A DNA stretch of 64,000 nucleotides. Source: an uncultured bacterium. GTDB lineage: Bacteria > Vulcanimicrobiota > Xenobia > Xenobiales > Xenobiaceae. Location of the stretch: the NCBI GenBank assembly GCA_934636825.1, contig CAKUBG010000001.1:124001-188000 (forward strand). Reading direction: 5' to 3'. This document shows, one piece after another, positions 42,431 through 51,311 of the stretch (positions are counted from its first letter, which is position 1; each line of letters begins with the position of its first letter). The translations under genes and the position numbers were made by a program. The notes below the pieces were generated by a model. The model saw only the letters and a program-made list of their open reading frames with translations. It did not search any database and was not told the DNA's origin.

Positions 42431-44494
42431 GTGAAAAGAAATGTACCAAGCAACTGGCTCAAACCGCAAAGCCGTTGTCTAGGAATACTTTTAGCGGTAT
42501 TGTTCTTAAGCTGTTTACTCAGCTCTGAAGTATCAGCCCAAACTGCAGGCCAGGAGGCTCCTCCTCCTTTACCAGCAGCTCCGCCTCCAGCCATTACCTA
42601 TTCGGCCCAAACTGTCCCTCCCGTCATTGGCAAGGCCAATTCTATAAGCGCCGTAGCCGGCTGGCAAATAATTTCTTTCCCAGTCAGACAAGTTGAATCA
42701 GTCTGGGGCTTAAAGCGCATGCTCTACAAAATGAGCCGAAATTCTTACGTACCTATCGATCCGGTAAACAATCCTCAAAGTTTAGAACCAGGCTTGGCGT
42801 ACATAACCTACTCTGATTCGCCATGTAAAATTTATTTTACCGGCAATAATCAATCATCTCAACCGATTACTACAGGCTTGCAACCCGGTTGGAACTTAGT
42901 AGGGTTGCCAAGTATGAAAGCGGTAAATAATCCTGCCGTCACTCTCACTAATATGAGTGGCCAAACTATCGTGCCAGCCGATCTTAAAGAAAGAGCTAGC
43001 TGGCCACAGCGAACCTGGATCTCTCCTCAAAGTAATACCTTTGTGAACGGTCGCTGGACCAAAACTGAAAAAAGTTTAAATAGTTTAGTCGTTCCCGGTC
43101 AAATTTTTGCTCTTTATTGCCGCGAGCCCTTGCGCTTAAATTGGAATATAAACTTGCCCTCTCAGGCTTTCCCTGAAGTGACCCAAGTTACCCCAGCCAA
43201 TCCGGCTGTCGGCGATATTGTCTTTGTAAAGGGCAACCGCTTAGGCAATAAAGAAACAGGAACCGTATCTGTTGCAGGTATGGTTCTCCCCAATAGTTGC
43301 ATTTTAGATTGGCAACAGAACTACATAAAATTTAAAATGGCCCAAGGTATACCTTCTGGTTCTCTGCGAGTCAGCGTCAATGGCAAGCCGAGCACAGCCA
43401 ATTTAGTGGCTATTTCCAATCACAAAACGAATTTGGCTAAAGCCGCTCCTTCAGCAGTCAAAGCAGGAACTACAGGCAAAGCTGTATCTGCCAAACCATC
43501 GACCACTAAAGCACAAGTTGCCCTAAAGCCGACTGCGAAATCTACTACAACTACCAAAACTACTCCCAAAGCTACTTCCAAAACAGCAGCTATAAAGGGG
43601 GCACCCTCAAAATCTACTGTTTCTACTTCGGTCAAAAAGCTCAGTTCTCTCGACGAGCAAATTGCTAATGCAGAATACGACTTAAGCAATATAGATCTTG
43701 ACAAAGTCGGTGCTAATTCCGGCAAAAGTTCCCCATCCCAAGCCAAAGCCGTCAAGGCCGTTTCTCCAGACGACGTAGCTTTAGAAGTCGAACAGCAGAG
43801 AAACAATGCCGACTATTACGAAAAGCGCAGCCAAGTCCAAAGCAAATTGAGTCAAGCTGCTTCAGACGACGACGCTTCCTATCTCTTGCCAGGCGGTTCT
43901 GTGCTTAACGGCAGTGCTACTTTGGTAGGCGAAGTAGTCTCTTACCAAGGACGGCCGATTAAAGGGGCCAGAGTGGCTTTAAGTAGCGGTCAGCGGGGCC
44001 TGACCGATCAGAGCGGTGCTTTCATTATTAGAAATGTCCCCTCCGACCGTTTAGTGCGCATTTCCGTTTCCAAATCAGGTTACAAGGTCGGTCGTGGCAA
44101 AATTGCTATTAACGACGGACAAACCAAGAGAGTAAAAGTAGAACTTACTAAACTCCCCAAAGATCAAACAGCTGACGGCGAAGAGGCTATCAAAACCGGC
44201 AACTTCACCATTAGAGCTGAAAGTTTGCGCGTCGGCCCCAGAGAGCGCCGTTTATATATTTCCAAGATTGAAGTAACTCAAGACGGCAATCTCAGCAAGC
44301 ATTGGCAAAACACTTGGTGGGACGACAATGGCGACAATTACACCGAGTTGCGCTGTGACGAAGCCAATTTGGACGAAACCTACAATATAACTATCACTTG
44401 GAAAAGCAAAGGTAAGAGAGCTCGTGAAATCACCGGTAAATGGAGTAAAAAATTTACTTCCGATGACCAGACTTTTACTTTCTCTCACCCTTAG
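42431..44494 (+). CDS. Secreted protein with IPT/TIG and CarboxypepD_reg-like domains
   Basis: A 687-residue exported protein starting at a GTG (GGGAG about 13 nt upstream). A Sec signal (about 1-36) and a Pro/Ala stretch are followed by a roughly 170-residue beta-rich domain, an IPT/TIG fold near 255-335 (V-T-P-A-N-P-A-V-G-D), a Lys/Thr/Ser-rich linker (about 340-420), an acidic helical segment, a carboxypeptidase-regulatory-like beta sandwich near 495-580 (G-R-P-I-K-G-A-R-V-A-L, S-G-A-F-I-I-R-N-V-P), and a final Ig-like domain with many aromatic and charged residues. It is likely a surface or periplasmic adhesin/scaffold. No catalytic motif was seen. Confidence 0.8.
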   Translation: MKRNVPSNWLKPQSRCLGILLAVLFLSCLLSSEVSAQTAGQEAPPPLPAAPPPAITYSAQTVPPVIGKANSISAVAGWQIISFPVRQVESVWGLKRMLYKMSRNSYVPIDPVNNPQSLEPGLAYITYSDSPCKIYFTGNNQSSQPITTGLQPGWNLVGLPSMKAVNNPAVTLTNMSGQTIVPADLKERASWPQRTWISPQSNTFVNGRWTKTEKSLNSLVVPGQIFALYCREPLRLNWNINLPSQAFPEVTQVTPANPAVGDIVFVKGNRLGNKETGTVSVAGMVLPNSCILDWQQNYIKFKMAQGIPSGSLRVSVNGKPSTANLVAISNHKTNLAKAAPSAVKAGTTGKAVSAKPSTTKAQVALKPTAKSTTTTKTTPKATSKTAAIKGAPSKSTVSTSVKKLSSLDEQIANAEYDLSNIDLDKVGANSGKSSPSQAKAVKAVSPDDVALEVEQQRNNADYYEKRSQVQSKLSQAASDDDASYLLPGGSVLNGSATLVGEVVSYQGRPIKGARVALSSGQRGLTDQSGAFIIRNVPSDRLVRISVSKSGYKVGRGKIAINDGQTKRVKVELTKLPKDQTADGEEAIKTGNFTIRAESLRVGPRERRLYISKIEVTQDGNLSKHWQNTWWDDNGDNYTELRCDEANLDETYNITITWKSKGKRAREITGKWSKKFTSDDQTFTFSHP

Positions 44495-44533
44495 TTGATA
44501 GGGAACCAGTATAGTTGTTCTTGAATAGATAAA

Positions 44534-44593
44534 GACAAATAGCCAAAGCGGGAGCGAACTTCTCTAGAGAAGCAGCCCCCGCTCTTATTTGTC
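44534..44593 (+). terminator. Long hairpin after the surface protein gene
   Basis: Nested pairings GACAAATA/TATTTGTC, AGCGGG/CCCGCT and CTTCTC/GAGAAG give a strong stem 40 nt after the stop codon, but there is no T run, so termination is not certain; it may be a processing or stability element. Confidence 0.4.
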
Positions 44594-44606
44594 GGTTATG
44601 ATTAAG

Positions 44607-44642
44607 TAACGGCTGTCTTGCACTTTACACGAACAGCTGTTA
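44607..44642. promoter_or_regulatory. Inverted repeat upstream of the Fur-family gene
   Basis: TAACGGCTGT (44607-44616) and ACAGCTGTTA (44633-44642) match in 9 of 10 positions around a 16-nt spacer. The spacing suits either an autoregulatory operator or an mRNA hairpin; the sequence is not a classic Fur box. Confidence 0.35.
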
Positions 44643-44658
44643 GCAAAAGAGGTTTAGT

Positions 44659-45090
44659 GTGAGTAAAGTCGTCAGACGCGGAACGCAGCAAAGAAATATC
44701 ATCCGCCAAGTAGTAAAAGAAGCAGATCGTCCTCTCTCTCCTCAAGAGATCTTAGTTGCTTCGCAAAAGCTCTTACCCAACTTAGGTATAGCAACCGTTT
44801 ACCGCAGCGTAAAATTCTTCACTGAAGACGGCATTTTTAAAGTCATAGAAGTTCCCGGCAAAAGCACTTGCTACGAAATTGCCGGCAAGCACCACCATCA
44901 TCATTTTCATTGTAAAAATTGCGGCAAAGTTTATGAAATCGACTGTTGTATAGGAGCCGATATACACAATATTCCCAGCGATTTTATTGTCGATGAACAT
45001 GTGGTCTTTTTATACGGAACTTGTGCTGAATGCAATAGAGGCGGTAAAAAAAGAGCAACTCAACCCAAAGTAGAATGCTGCCATCACTAA
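44659..45090 (+). CDS. Fur-family metal-responsive regulator
   Basis: A 143-residue Fur/Zur/PerR protein starting at GTG with AGAGG upstream. The N-terminal winged helix includes G-I-A-T-V-Y-R-S-V-K-F-F, the recognition helix signature of the family. The metal-sensing half has H-H-H-H-H-F-H-C-K-N-C-G-K and a second Cys pair (C-A-E-C), forming the structural zinc site; the C-terminus ends C-C-H-H. The metal sensed (Fe, Zn or peroxide) cannot be decided by eye. The sugar-permease gene starts only 6 nt downstream, so they are co-transcribed. Regulation by itself is suggested by the inverted repeat upstream. Confidence 0.93.
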   Translation: MSKVVRRGTQQRNIIRQVVKEADRPLSPQEILVASQKLLPNLGIATVYRSVKFFTEDGIFKVIEVPGKSTCYEIAGKHHHHHFHCKNCGKVYEIDCCIGADIHNIPSDFIVDEHVVFLYGTCAECNRGGKKRATQPKVECCHH

Positions 45091-45096
45091 AATAAC

Positions 45097-45948
45097 GTGC
45101 CTCCTTTTCTATCAAAAATTGCCCAACTATCGGGCCGAACATTAAAATTATTTTTTATTGCATTGCTCCTGTGTGCTGCACTAGCTCCCTTCTGGTGGTT
45201 GTTCGTCACTTCGTGCCGTGCTGATGGAGTTTATGGTAATGGTTGGAGCCTCTTATGGCCGCAGACATGGACGATTGACTATTATAAACGTCTTCTCTCG
45301 GCTCAAAACCAGCTTCCCATGCTGCGCTTTTTCCTTAATACGGTGATTTACTGCATATTTGGAGTAGCGTTAGAAGTAAGCCTCTCCGCCTTGGCAGCCT
45401 ATCCTTTGGCCCGATTACAATTTAAAGGCAAGGGGCCAGTCCTCTTTATTCTAATGGCTACTCTGGCTCTACCAAGCCAAGCCAACACTATCATCAATTT
45501 TGCCACTATAAGAAGTTTAGGCTTATATGATACTATGGCAGGAGTGATCTTACCCGGTGCAGTCAGTGTCTTTGCCGTATTATTATGCCGACAAGCCTTT
45601 CTGAGTATACCTCAAGAACTGGAAGACGCCGCCCGTCTGGATGGATGCAACGAATGGGAAATATTTCGCCACGTTTGCTTACCACTTACCTTACCTACTC
45701 AAGCTACTGTAGCTCTATTCGCCTTTACAGCCAACTGGAATGCCTTCCTTTGGCCGCTGGTCGTTCTAAAAACAGACTCACATTACCCATTAAGCGTAGG
45801 CTTAGCTTACTTGTCTTCCAGTTTTGATAGCGATTTTCGCGTAGTAGCTGCAGGCTCAGTAGCAGCCACTTTGCCTCTTATCATCATCTTCTTGTCTATT
45901 CAAAAGCATTTTATTAAGGGCATAACGGCTGGAGCTGTCAAAAGCTAA
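45097..45948 (+). CDS. ABC sugar transporter permease (MalG-like)
   Basis: A 283-residue inner-membrane permease with six spans, beginning at GTG. The EAA loop that docks the ATPase reads E-D-A-A-R-L-D-G-C-N-E-W-E-I-F and continues into L-P-L-T-L-P, as in MalG/LacG carbohydrate permeases (CUT1). Neither a MalF-type partner, a solute-binding protein nor an ATPase is in the window, so this is an orphan subunit joined 6 nt behind a Fur-family gene. Which sugar, or whether it is metal-regulated, cannot be told. Confidence 0.9.
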   Translation: MPPFLSKIAQLSGRTLKLFFIALLLCAALAPFWWLFVTSCRADGVYGNGWSLLWPQTWTIDYYKRLLSAQNQLPMLRFFLNTVIYCIFGVALEVSLSALAAYPLARLQFKGKGPVLFILMATLALPSQANTIINFATIRSLGLYDTMAGVILPGAVSVFAVLLCRQAFLSIPQELEDAARLDGCNEWEIFRHVCLPLTLPTQATVALFAFTANWNAFLWPLVVLKTDSHYPLSVGLAYLSSSFDSDFRVVAAGSVAATLPLIIIFLSIQKHFIKGITAGAVKS

Positions 45949-45970
45949 CAACATTTGCTAAATGCACAAT

Positions 45971-46034
45971 AAAAAAACCGAAGGGCCTCATACAAAAAAT
46001 ACACATTAGTACGTACAGGCCATTCGGTTTTTTT
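45971..46034. terminator. Bidirectional terminator
   Basis: AAAAAAACCGAA-GGCC pairs with GGCC-TTCGGTTTTTTT around a large loop. Convergent genes on either side: the permease (plus) and the acyl-CoA synthetase (minus). Confidence 0.88.
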
Positions 46035-46054
46035 AATATTAGCGGCAAGAAAAT

Positions 46055-47947
46055 TTAACCGAACATTTTATCAACTTCAGCGCTAAAGTTTCTCTCTACT
46101 TCGCGACGCTTAACCTTTTGCGTAGGCGTCAGTTCACCCATAGCAAAAGAAAATTCTCGCGGTGAAATAAAGAAACGTTTTACTTTTTCGTAAGGCGAGA
46201 AGGAAGCGCAAGCTTCATTTATTTCATTACAAATAACTTCCTGAACGGCAGAATGGGCTACCATATCAGCGTTAGTCTCGACACTAATCTTTTTACTTTC
46301 ACAAAAAGAGCGCAATTTCTCAAAATTGGGAACCACAATAGCACCGACACAACTGCGATTGTTGCCAACCAGAACTACTGAATTTATCCACTCACTCTTT
46401 AAAATTGAAGCCTCAATCTGACTAGGAGCCACATTTTTGCCGTTAGAAAGCACTAAAAGATTCTTCTTGCGATCGGTTATAAAAAGTTTGGAGTCTTCGA
46501 TATAGCCGACGTCTCCAGTGTGGAACCAACCTTCGGAATCGATAACTTCTTTGGTAGCTTCCAAGTTCTTGAAATAACCACGCATAACGTTGGGCCCTTT
46601 AGTAAGGATCTCTCCATCTTCAGCAATTTTTAAAGAGCTAAAAGGCACAGCTGGGCCAACCGATCCAGGGCAAATATCATCGGCACTATTTATACATATA
46701 ACCGGCGCAGTCTCAGTAAGACCGTAACCTTCACGCATAGTGAAGCCTAAGTCAAGGAAAAATTCGCACACATCTGCAGGTAAAGGGGCTCCACCAGAAA
46801 CAAAAAGACGGATACGACCACCGAATTTTTTAAATAAATCGCTAAAAAGCATCTTGCGAGTGATAGCATGAATAATGCGACCGGCCCGATCTACCTTACC
46901 TAAACGTTTATTGGCATTGTAAGAGCGGCCCACTTTCATAGCCCACTTGAAAGGCTTACTTTTAAAGCCGGTCATATGGGAGACGGCCCTATCATGAATT
47001 TTTATATATAAAGCCGGCACACTGGTAAAAGTAGTCGGACGCAAAACTTGCATATCTTGCAAAACGGTAATTAAACTCTGAGCAAAACCGATCGATCCAC
47101 CCACATACGTATTTAAATAGAAGAAAATACGCTCAAAGACATGGGCTACTGGCAAGAAAGAAAGATGCACATCTTCATGATTGACGCCGACTACGTTTTT
47201 TAAAGATACAACCTGACTGCAGAAGTTGCCATGCATAAGCATAACTCCTTTGGGATTACCAGTTGTTCCAGAAGTATAAATAATGCTGGCTACGTCGGTA
47301 GTTTTTATAGAACTTACAATATCTTCTATACGCGACTGATAACAATTTAAATGTACCCTACCGTAGCGAAGAAAATCTTGCCAAGTCCAAAGTTGTTTAG
47401 TACTTCGAATACCACTTAAGTCTATAGCTGAAGAAACAACAATATGCTTAAGTTCCGGCAATTCAGCTTCAGAAGCTATGGCTTTTTGCAATTGTTCTTT
47501 AGTAAGCACAAAAAGAACTTTAGCGCCACAATCTTTAACTATATAGGCAAACTCGCTCTGGCTCAGAGTAGCGTACATGGGCACATGAATGCAACCAACA
47601 TGGGAAGATCCGAAGTCGACAACGGGCCATTCCACACAATTAGCTGAGAAATTAGCTACTCGATCTCCTATTTGGCAGCCCACTCCCAGTAAAGCCGAAG
47701 CAAAAAAGACAATTTCTTGGTAAATTTCGTTGTAAGTTTTAAATTTATACTCGTTACCGGAGCGCACACCCAAATAGTTGCAACTTCCGTATTCATCTAC
47801 AGTACGTCTGATAAGTTCCGGCAAAGTTTTGATGTCGGCAGTCTTTTCCCATTCCAAAAGTTCCGGATTGATGGGAAACTCATCCCCTATTTTGGCTATT
47901 TTACAATTGGTATCTTGGGTATTTTCCTTTGTACTATTAGCGTTCAC
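46055..47947 (-). CDS. Long-chain acyl-CoA synthetase (AMP-forming)
   Basis: A 630-residue ANL-superfamily enzyme that activates fatty acids to acyl-CoA via acyl-AMP. It starts at GTG with GAGG 10 nt upstream. The AMP-binding P-loop Y-T-S-G-T-T-G-N-P-K-G, the E-G-Y-G-L-T-E-T-A motif, the H-T-G-D-V-G hinge and D-R-K-K-N-L are all present; N-G-K-N-V-A-P-S precedes the C-terminal swinging domain. The domain order and length are those of FadD/ACSL-type long-chain ligases. It has no partner genes nearby for beta-oxidation and may serve lipid recycling. It lies 99 nt downstream of the 48047-49177 gene. Confidence 0.94.
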   Translation of the reverse strand: MNANSTKENTQDTNCKIAKIGDEFPINPELLEWEKTADIKTLPELIRRTVDEYGSCNYLGVRSGNEYKFKTYNEIYQEIVFFASALLGVGCQIGDRVANFSANCVEWPVVDFGSSHVGCIHVPMYATLSQSEFAYIVKDCGAKVLFVLTKEQLQKAIASEAELPELKHIVVSSAIDLSGIRSTKQLWTWQDFLRYGRVHLNCYQSRIEDIVSSIKTTDVASIIYTSGTTGNPKGVMLMHGNFCSQVVSLKNVVGVNHEDVHLSFLPVAHVFERIFFYLNTYVGGSIGFAQSLITVLQDMQVLRPTTFTSVPALYIKIHDRAVSHMTGFKSKPFKWAMKVGRSYNANKRLGKVDRAGRIIHAITRKMLFSDLFKKFGGRIRLFVSGGAPLPADVCEFFLDLGFTMREGYGLTETAPVICINSADDICPGSVGPAVPFSSLKIAEDGEILTKGPNVMRGYFKNLEATKEVIDSEGWFHTGDVGYIEDSKLFITDRKKNLLVLSNGKNVAPSQIEASILKSEWINSVVLVGNNRSCVGAIVVPNFEKLRSFCESKKISVETNADMVAHSAVQEVICNEINEACASFSPYEKVKRFFISPREFSFAMGELTPTQKVKRREVERNFSAEVDKMFG

Positions 47948-48046
47948 AGACTTAAAACCTCAAAAAATATGGCTTTCACATACCCACACTATTAGTTGTA
48001 TACCTGCTGAATCAATAAAAAATAGATTAAAAAAACGAAGCCATTT

Positions 48047-49177
48047 TTAATTTTCTTCAATTATTTCCAAATTGGCTCTGGGTAAAGAAAGCAAACGACC
48101 ATCAGCTAATTTTACTCTAGCTACACGAACTTTGGCGCCGGTAGGAATAATTTCGGCTTCCGAGGGCAACTCAGTTACAACAGCCAGTTTACCGAAATCT
48201 GGTTCGCGAATCAGGCGCACTTTGGATCCGATATGTAAACCGACAGAAGCAGAAGCAGCTTCATTTTTGACAAAATTTGAATTAGTTGTGTCGGCAATAA
48301 TTATTTCCGGGCGAATCACTCCGGCACGAATTTGAGTAGCTCCGGAAACAGAAGCCCAGCGTCCGGCGCAACGCTTGAGCAAATTAAAGGAACGCTCAGC
48401 CATAGCTATTTTGCCAAAGCCCTCGGTAATAATTAAGGTAATCCCTTTATCTTCGGAACCGGTAATAGCCACTCCCAAATCGTAGCCTAAAAAATCAGCC
48501 AAGTCTGCATCGGAGATACCGCCAGTAACAATAGCTCTTACGCCACATTTCACCGCTTTACGCAAGAAATCGGCTGTCACTAAAGCACCTCCCACTAAAA
48601 TTTTACCTTTATAAGCTTCGCTGAGACGCTCGCTTTTAAGCTCTTCTTCCGGATCTTCAGTAAAAATACAAATTTCTCCGGCCGTCTCACCGCCTATACC
48701 GAAAATACCTTGTATATAGGCAGCCGAAGTTTTTACAATAACTCCCTCTTCAGGCAAAATTTCTTCAACTACGCCATCAACATAGGCATTTATTTCTACA
48801 GGCACAGAAGGAGCCCGCAGAACGATTAAGCCGCTAACTTCAGATACTGATTCCACCGTACCATTGATGGGAGAAGCTAAATTAGAACGGAACATTCCCC
48901 AAAAGCCCTTGCTGCGAGCCAAAGTTTCACCTTTGGAAACAGCATCTCCCTCGCCTTTAAGCATAGCCTGCGGCACCTCTTCCGGAGAAATGCCCAATTT
49001 GGCTGCGGCATTAACTAACTCGACACTACCGGGCAAAAAAGTATTAGCTACGACAGTATTCCAACTGACAGTATCGCCTTTGGCTACTACGACGCTACCT
49101 TTTAGAGGCAAACGTCTTTCAATTTTTAACTCTATATGATCGGTAACTTTAAGTCCCGGCACGTAAGCGCTACTCAT
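48047..49177 (-). CDS. Conserved hypothetical protein of the MutL-like module
   Basis: A 376-residue protein whose N-terminal half has a biotinyl/lipoyl-like sandwich pattern (G-D-T-V-S-W and a later G-D-A-V-S-K-G-E-T-L with S-P-I-N-G-T-V) and whose C-terminus has a KOW-like stretch (G-S-K-V-R-L-I-R-E-P-D-F-G). In between is a region with G-K-I-L-V-G-G-A-L-V-T-A that looks like a nucleotide or ligand pocket. It starts 3 nt after the MutL-like gene and forms an operon with it, an arrangement I recall in several phyla. Function unknown. Confidence 0.75.
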   Translation of the reverse strand: MSSAYVPGLKVTDHIELKIERRLPLKGSVVVAKGDTVSWNTVVANTFLPGSVELVNAAAKLGISPEEVPQAMLKGEGDAVSKGETLARSKGFWGMFRSNLASPINGTVESVSEVSGLIVLRAPSVPVEINAYVDGVVEEILPEEGVIVKTSAAYIQGIFGIGGETAGEICIFTEDPEEELKSERLSEAYKGKILVGGALVTADFLRKAVKCGVRAIVTGGISDADLADFLGYDLGVAITGSEDKGITLIITEGFGKIAMAERSFNLLKRCAGRWASVSGATQIRAGVIRPEIIIADTTNSNFVKNEAASASVGLHIGSKVRLIREPDFGKLAVVTELPSEAEIIPTGAKVRVARVKLADGRLLSLPRANLEIIEEN

Positions 49178-49180
49178 ATT

Positions 49181-50983
49181 TTATCCCTTTAAAGCGGCTT
49201 TCCATTCCTGAAGTTTACTAATAAGAGCCGAGCGCTCTTGAGGAAGTATAAACGGTTCGCGACCGCGTCCATCAAAAATAACGCCCGTTGTACCGCCTTT
49301 CAGAACACATTCTACAGCTTGTCCTGCTCCTTGGCCCACGTCGGTACGACTCAAAGGAAGCAAACGAGCTTTTATGCTCTGTCCTACCGGCAGTTTTTTA
49401 ACTTTTATTTCTCCCATATGCAAAATGAAAGAAGCTTCGCCTTCAAGCTCAACTTTAAGCAAATCTTGGCCAGGAGCCGCAGCCTTGCCATTAGTAAAGC
49501 GAGGAGCTACGCAAGTGCCCAACTCAATTAAGCAATCTTTTTCAAAAACATAGGCGGCCGCTTCAGGTAAAATTGAAGAAAGTACTCCCAATTGCGGCAT
49601 CATAAAGATAGAATCGACAGCTAATTGAGTAATGCCGCAAGGCAAATATGAATCAAGCAACATCCAAGCCGTTTGCCAGCGCTCTGGTGCGTGGGAAAGT
49701 ACGCCGCCAGAGCCGATAAGCATATCCAAACGCATAGGATCTATAAGGGATCGCTTTTCGCCTTGACTAAAAATCGAGCCTATTTCCGCTTGGTGCTGCA
49801 CACCTTTGAGACCGTCGGCCAACAGAGCATGTTGCTCAAAAGAAAGGCGCAAAGCTTCACGACAAATAGCTTGCTCTATTTCCAAATCTTCCATAAGGTA
49901 AGGTATAGAAGTTGGGCGAATCATCTTGTTTTTGACACGGTTGCGCAACTGAGGCTCGTCCACATCAAAAGGCACCCAACGCATGACATTATTTAATCCA
50001 GCCTCGGCCACCACATTGGAAATAGAGTAACTCATGCCGTAGTTGGCCGACACCGTGCGGTTGAAATGGCCGTCAAATACAGAAAAAACATCTGTGGTGG
50101 CGCCGCCGATATCAACTCCCAAAATGTTAATAGAACGCGTTTGAGCCACACGCTGCATGATCATACCCACAGCTGCCGGTGTAGGCATAATTTGTTCATC
50201 TGTCATGGCCATAAGTTTGGGATACCCGGGAGCATGAGCCATGACATGTTCTAAAAATTGGCTTTGAATTTTTAGGCGAGCAGGCTGAAGATTTTCTTCT
50301 TCTAGCGTAGGACGTATATTATCCACAATTTCTAAAGCTGTTTTGGAGCCTAAAATCTTCTTAATTTGCTCGCGCACATCTTTATTGCCAGCAAAAATAA
50401 CCGGCAGCTTATAATTTACTCCCAAACGAGGACGCGGATCGGCGGCGCCAAAAAGCTGGGCCATTTCGACAACATGTTTTTGCACTCCACCATCAACACC
50501 GCCGGAAAGCAGCACCATATCGGGACGAAGCTTGCGAATAAGCTCGATTTTTTCGTAAGGACGGCGCGAGTCGTTGGAAGAAAGCGTTTCCATAACTACG
50601 GCTCCGGCACCTAAAGCAGCTCGTTGGGCGCTTTCCGAACTCATTTTGGCCACTACGCCAGCTACCATCATTTGCAAACCACCGCCAGCCGACGAAGTGG
50701 AAAGATAAATATCTACGCCTTTTTTCCCATCGTAAGGCTTTATAAGTTGACCATTTTCATCCAAAAGAGGGCGGCCCACTAGTTCGGAAAGCTCACTGAC
50801 AGCATTGCGCACGCCCTGAGTCACATCTTCAGCCGGAGCCTCCACAGTAGTGGGAGCCTCTCCTCTAGCTCGTAAACGAAAGCCTTCAGGCCCTTTTTCA
50901 ATTAAAATAGCTTTAGTAGTAGTGCTGCCACAGTCGGTAGCCAAGATAGAACGGATAGAATTTTTATCTATTTTGTTGTTCAT
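49181..50983 (-). CDS. MutL/GlmL-like actin-fold ATPase
   Basis: A 600-residue protein of the glutamate mutase accessory family (MutL/GlmL, PF13941). The actin-type ATP-binding loops are clear: A-T-D-C-G-S-T-T-T-K-A-I-L near the N-terminus and G-V-D-I-G-G-A-T-T-D-V-F-S-V in the second half; V-L-L-S-G-G-V-D-G-G lies between. The archetype protects or reactivates adenosylcobalamin-dependent glutamate mutase, but no MutS/MutE subunits are in this window. It overlaps the upstream 111-residue gene by 20 nt (ATG at 50983 inside it) and is followed 3 nt later by the 376-residue gene. Function in this setting is open. Confidence 0.9.
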   Translation of the reverse strand: MNNKIDKNSIRSILATDCGSTTTKAILIEKGPEGFRLRARGEAPTTVEAPAEDVTQGVRNAVSELSELVGRPLLDENGQLIKPYDGKKGVDIYLSTSSAGGGLQMMVAGVVAKMSSESAQRAALGAGAVVMETLSSNDSRRPYEKIELIRKLRPDMVLLSGGVDGGVQKHVVEMAQLFGAADPRPRLGVNYKLPVIFAGNKDVREQIKKILGSKTALEIVDNIRPTLEEENLQPARLKIQSQFLEHVMAHAPGYPKLMAMTDEQIMPTPAAVGMIMQRVAQTRSINILGVDIGGATTDVFSVFDGHFNRTVSANYGMSYSISNVVAEAGLNNVMRWVPFDVDEPQLRNRVKNKMIRPTSIPYLMEDLEIEQAICREALRLSFEQHALLADGLKGVQHQAEIGSIFSQGEKRSLIDPMRLDMLIGSGGVLSHAPERWQTAWMLLDSYLPCGITQLAVDSIFMMPQLGVLSSILPEAAAYVFEKDCLIELGTCVAPRFTNGKAAAPGQDLLKVELEGEASFILHMGEIKVKKLPVGQSIKARLLPLSRTDVGQGAGQAVECVLKGGTTGVIFDGRGREPFILPQERSALISKLQEWKAALKG

Positions 50984-51299
50984 TTTTCTTTATTTCTAAT
51001 TGTTCGATAGCTTCTATAAAAGCTTCCACGTTGGAACGCCGTGAAGAGAGCGTGGTCGCTTTGCGCCACCAAGAGTCGAGTCCCAAGAAATTGGCTGCCG
51101 GAGAGAAAAATACCAAAGCTTGGTTGGCAATAAAAGAGAGCGGCTTACAGGATTCCAAAAACCATAAGGCCGGAATGCCCAAATGGATCGCCACTATCGA
51201 GCTGGCAATATTTTGAATATCTTCTTCTGCCTGGTCCCCGAGTTCTTCTGCAGAAGCTTGCTCTTCCAGAGACCACATTTCCCGCCAATTTATCTTCAT
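50964..51299 (-). CDS. Small conserved protein of the MutL-like module
   Basis: A 111-residue protein with a central hydrophobic segment (I-V-A-I-H-L-G-I-P-A-L-W-F-L-E-S-C) that could be a membrane span or a buried helix, flanked by acidic N-terminus and basic C-terminus. It starts 12 nt after the stop of the 51312-51812 gene and overlaps the MutL-like gene by 20 nt, so translation is probably coupled. I do not recognise it by family; the overlap and conservation-like composition make it a real gene. Confidence 0.72.
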   Translation of the reverse strand: MKINWREMWSLEEQASAEELGDQAEEDIQNIASSIVAIHLGIPALWFLESCKPLSFIANQALVFFSPAANFLGLDSWWRKATTLSSRRSNVEAFIEAIEQLEIKKNEQQNR

Positions 51300-51311
51300 A
51301 TCGCTTTTTAC

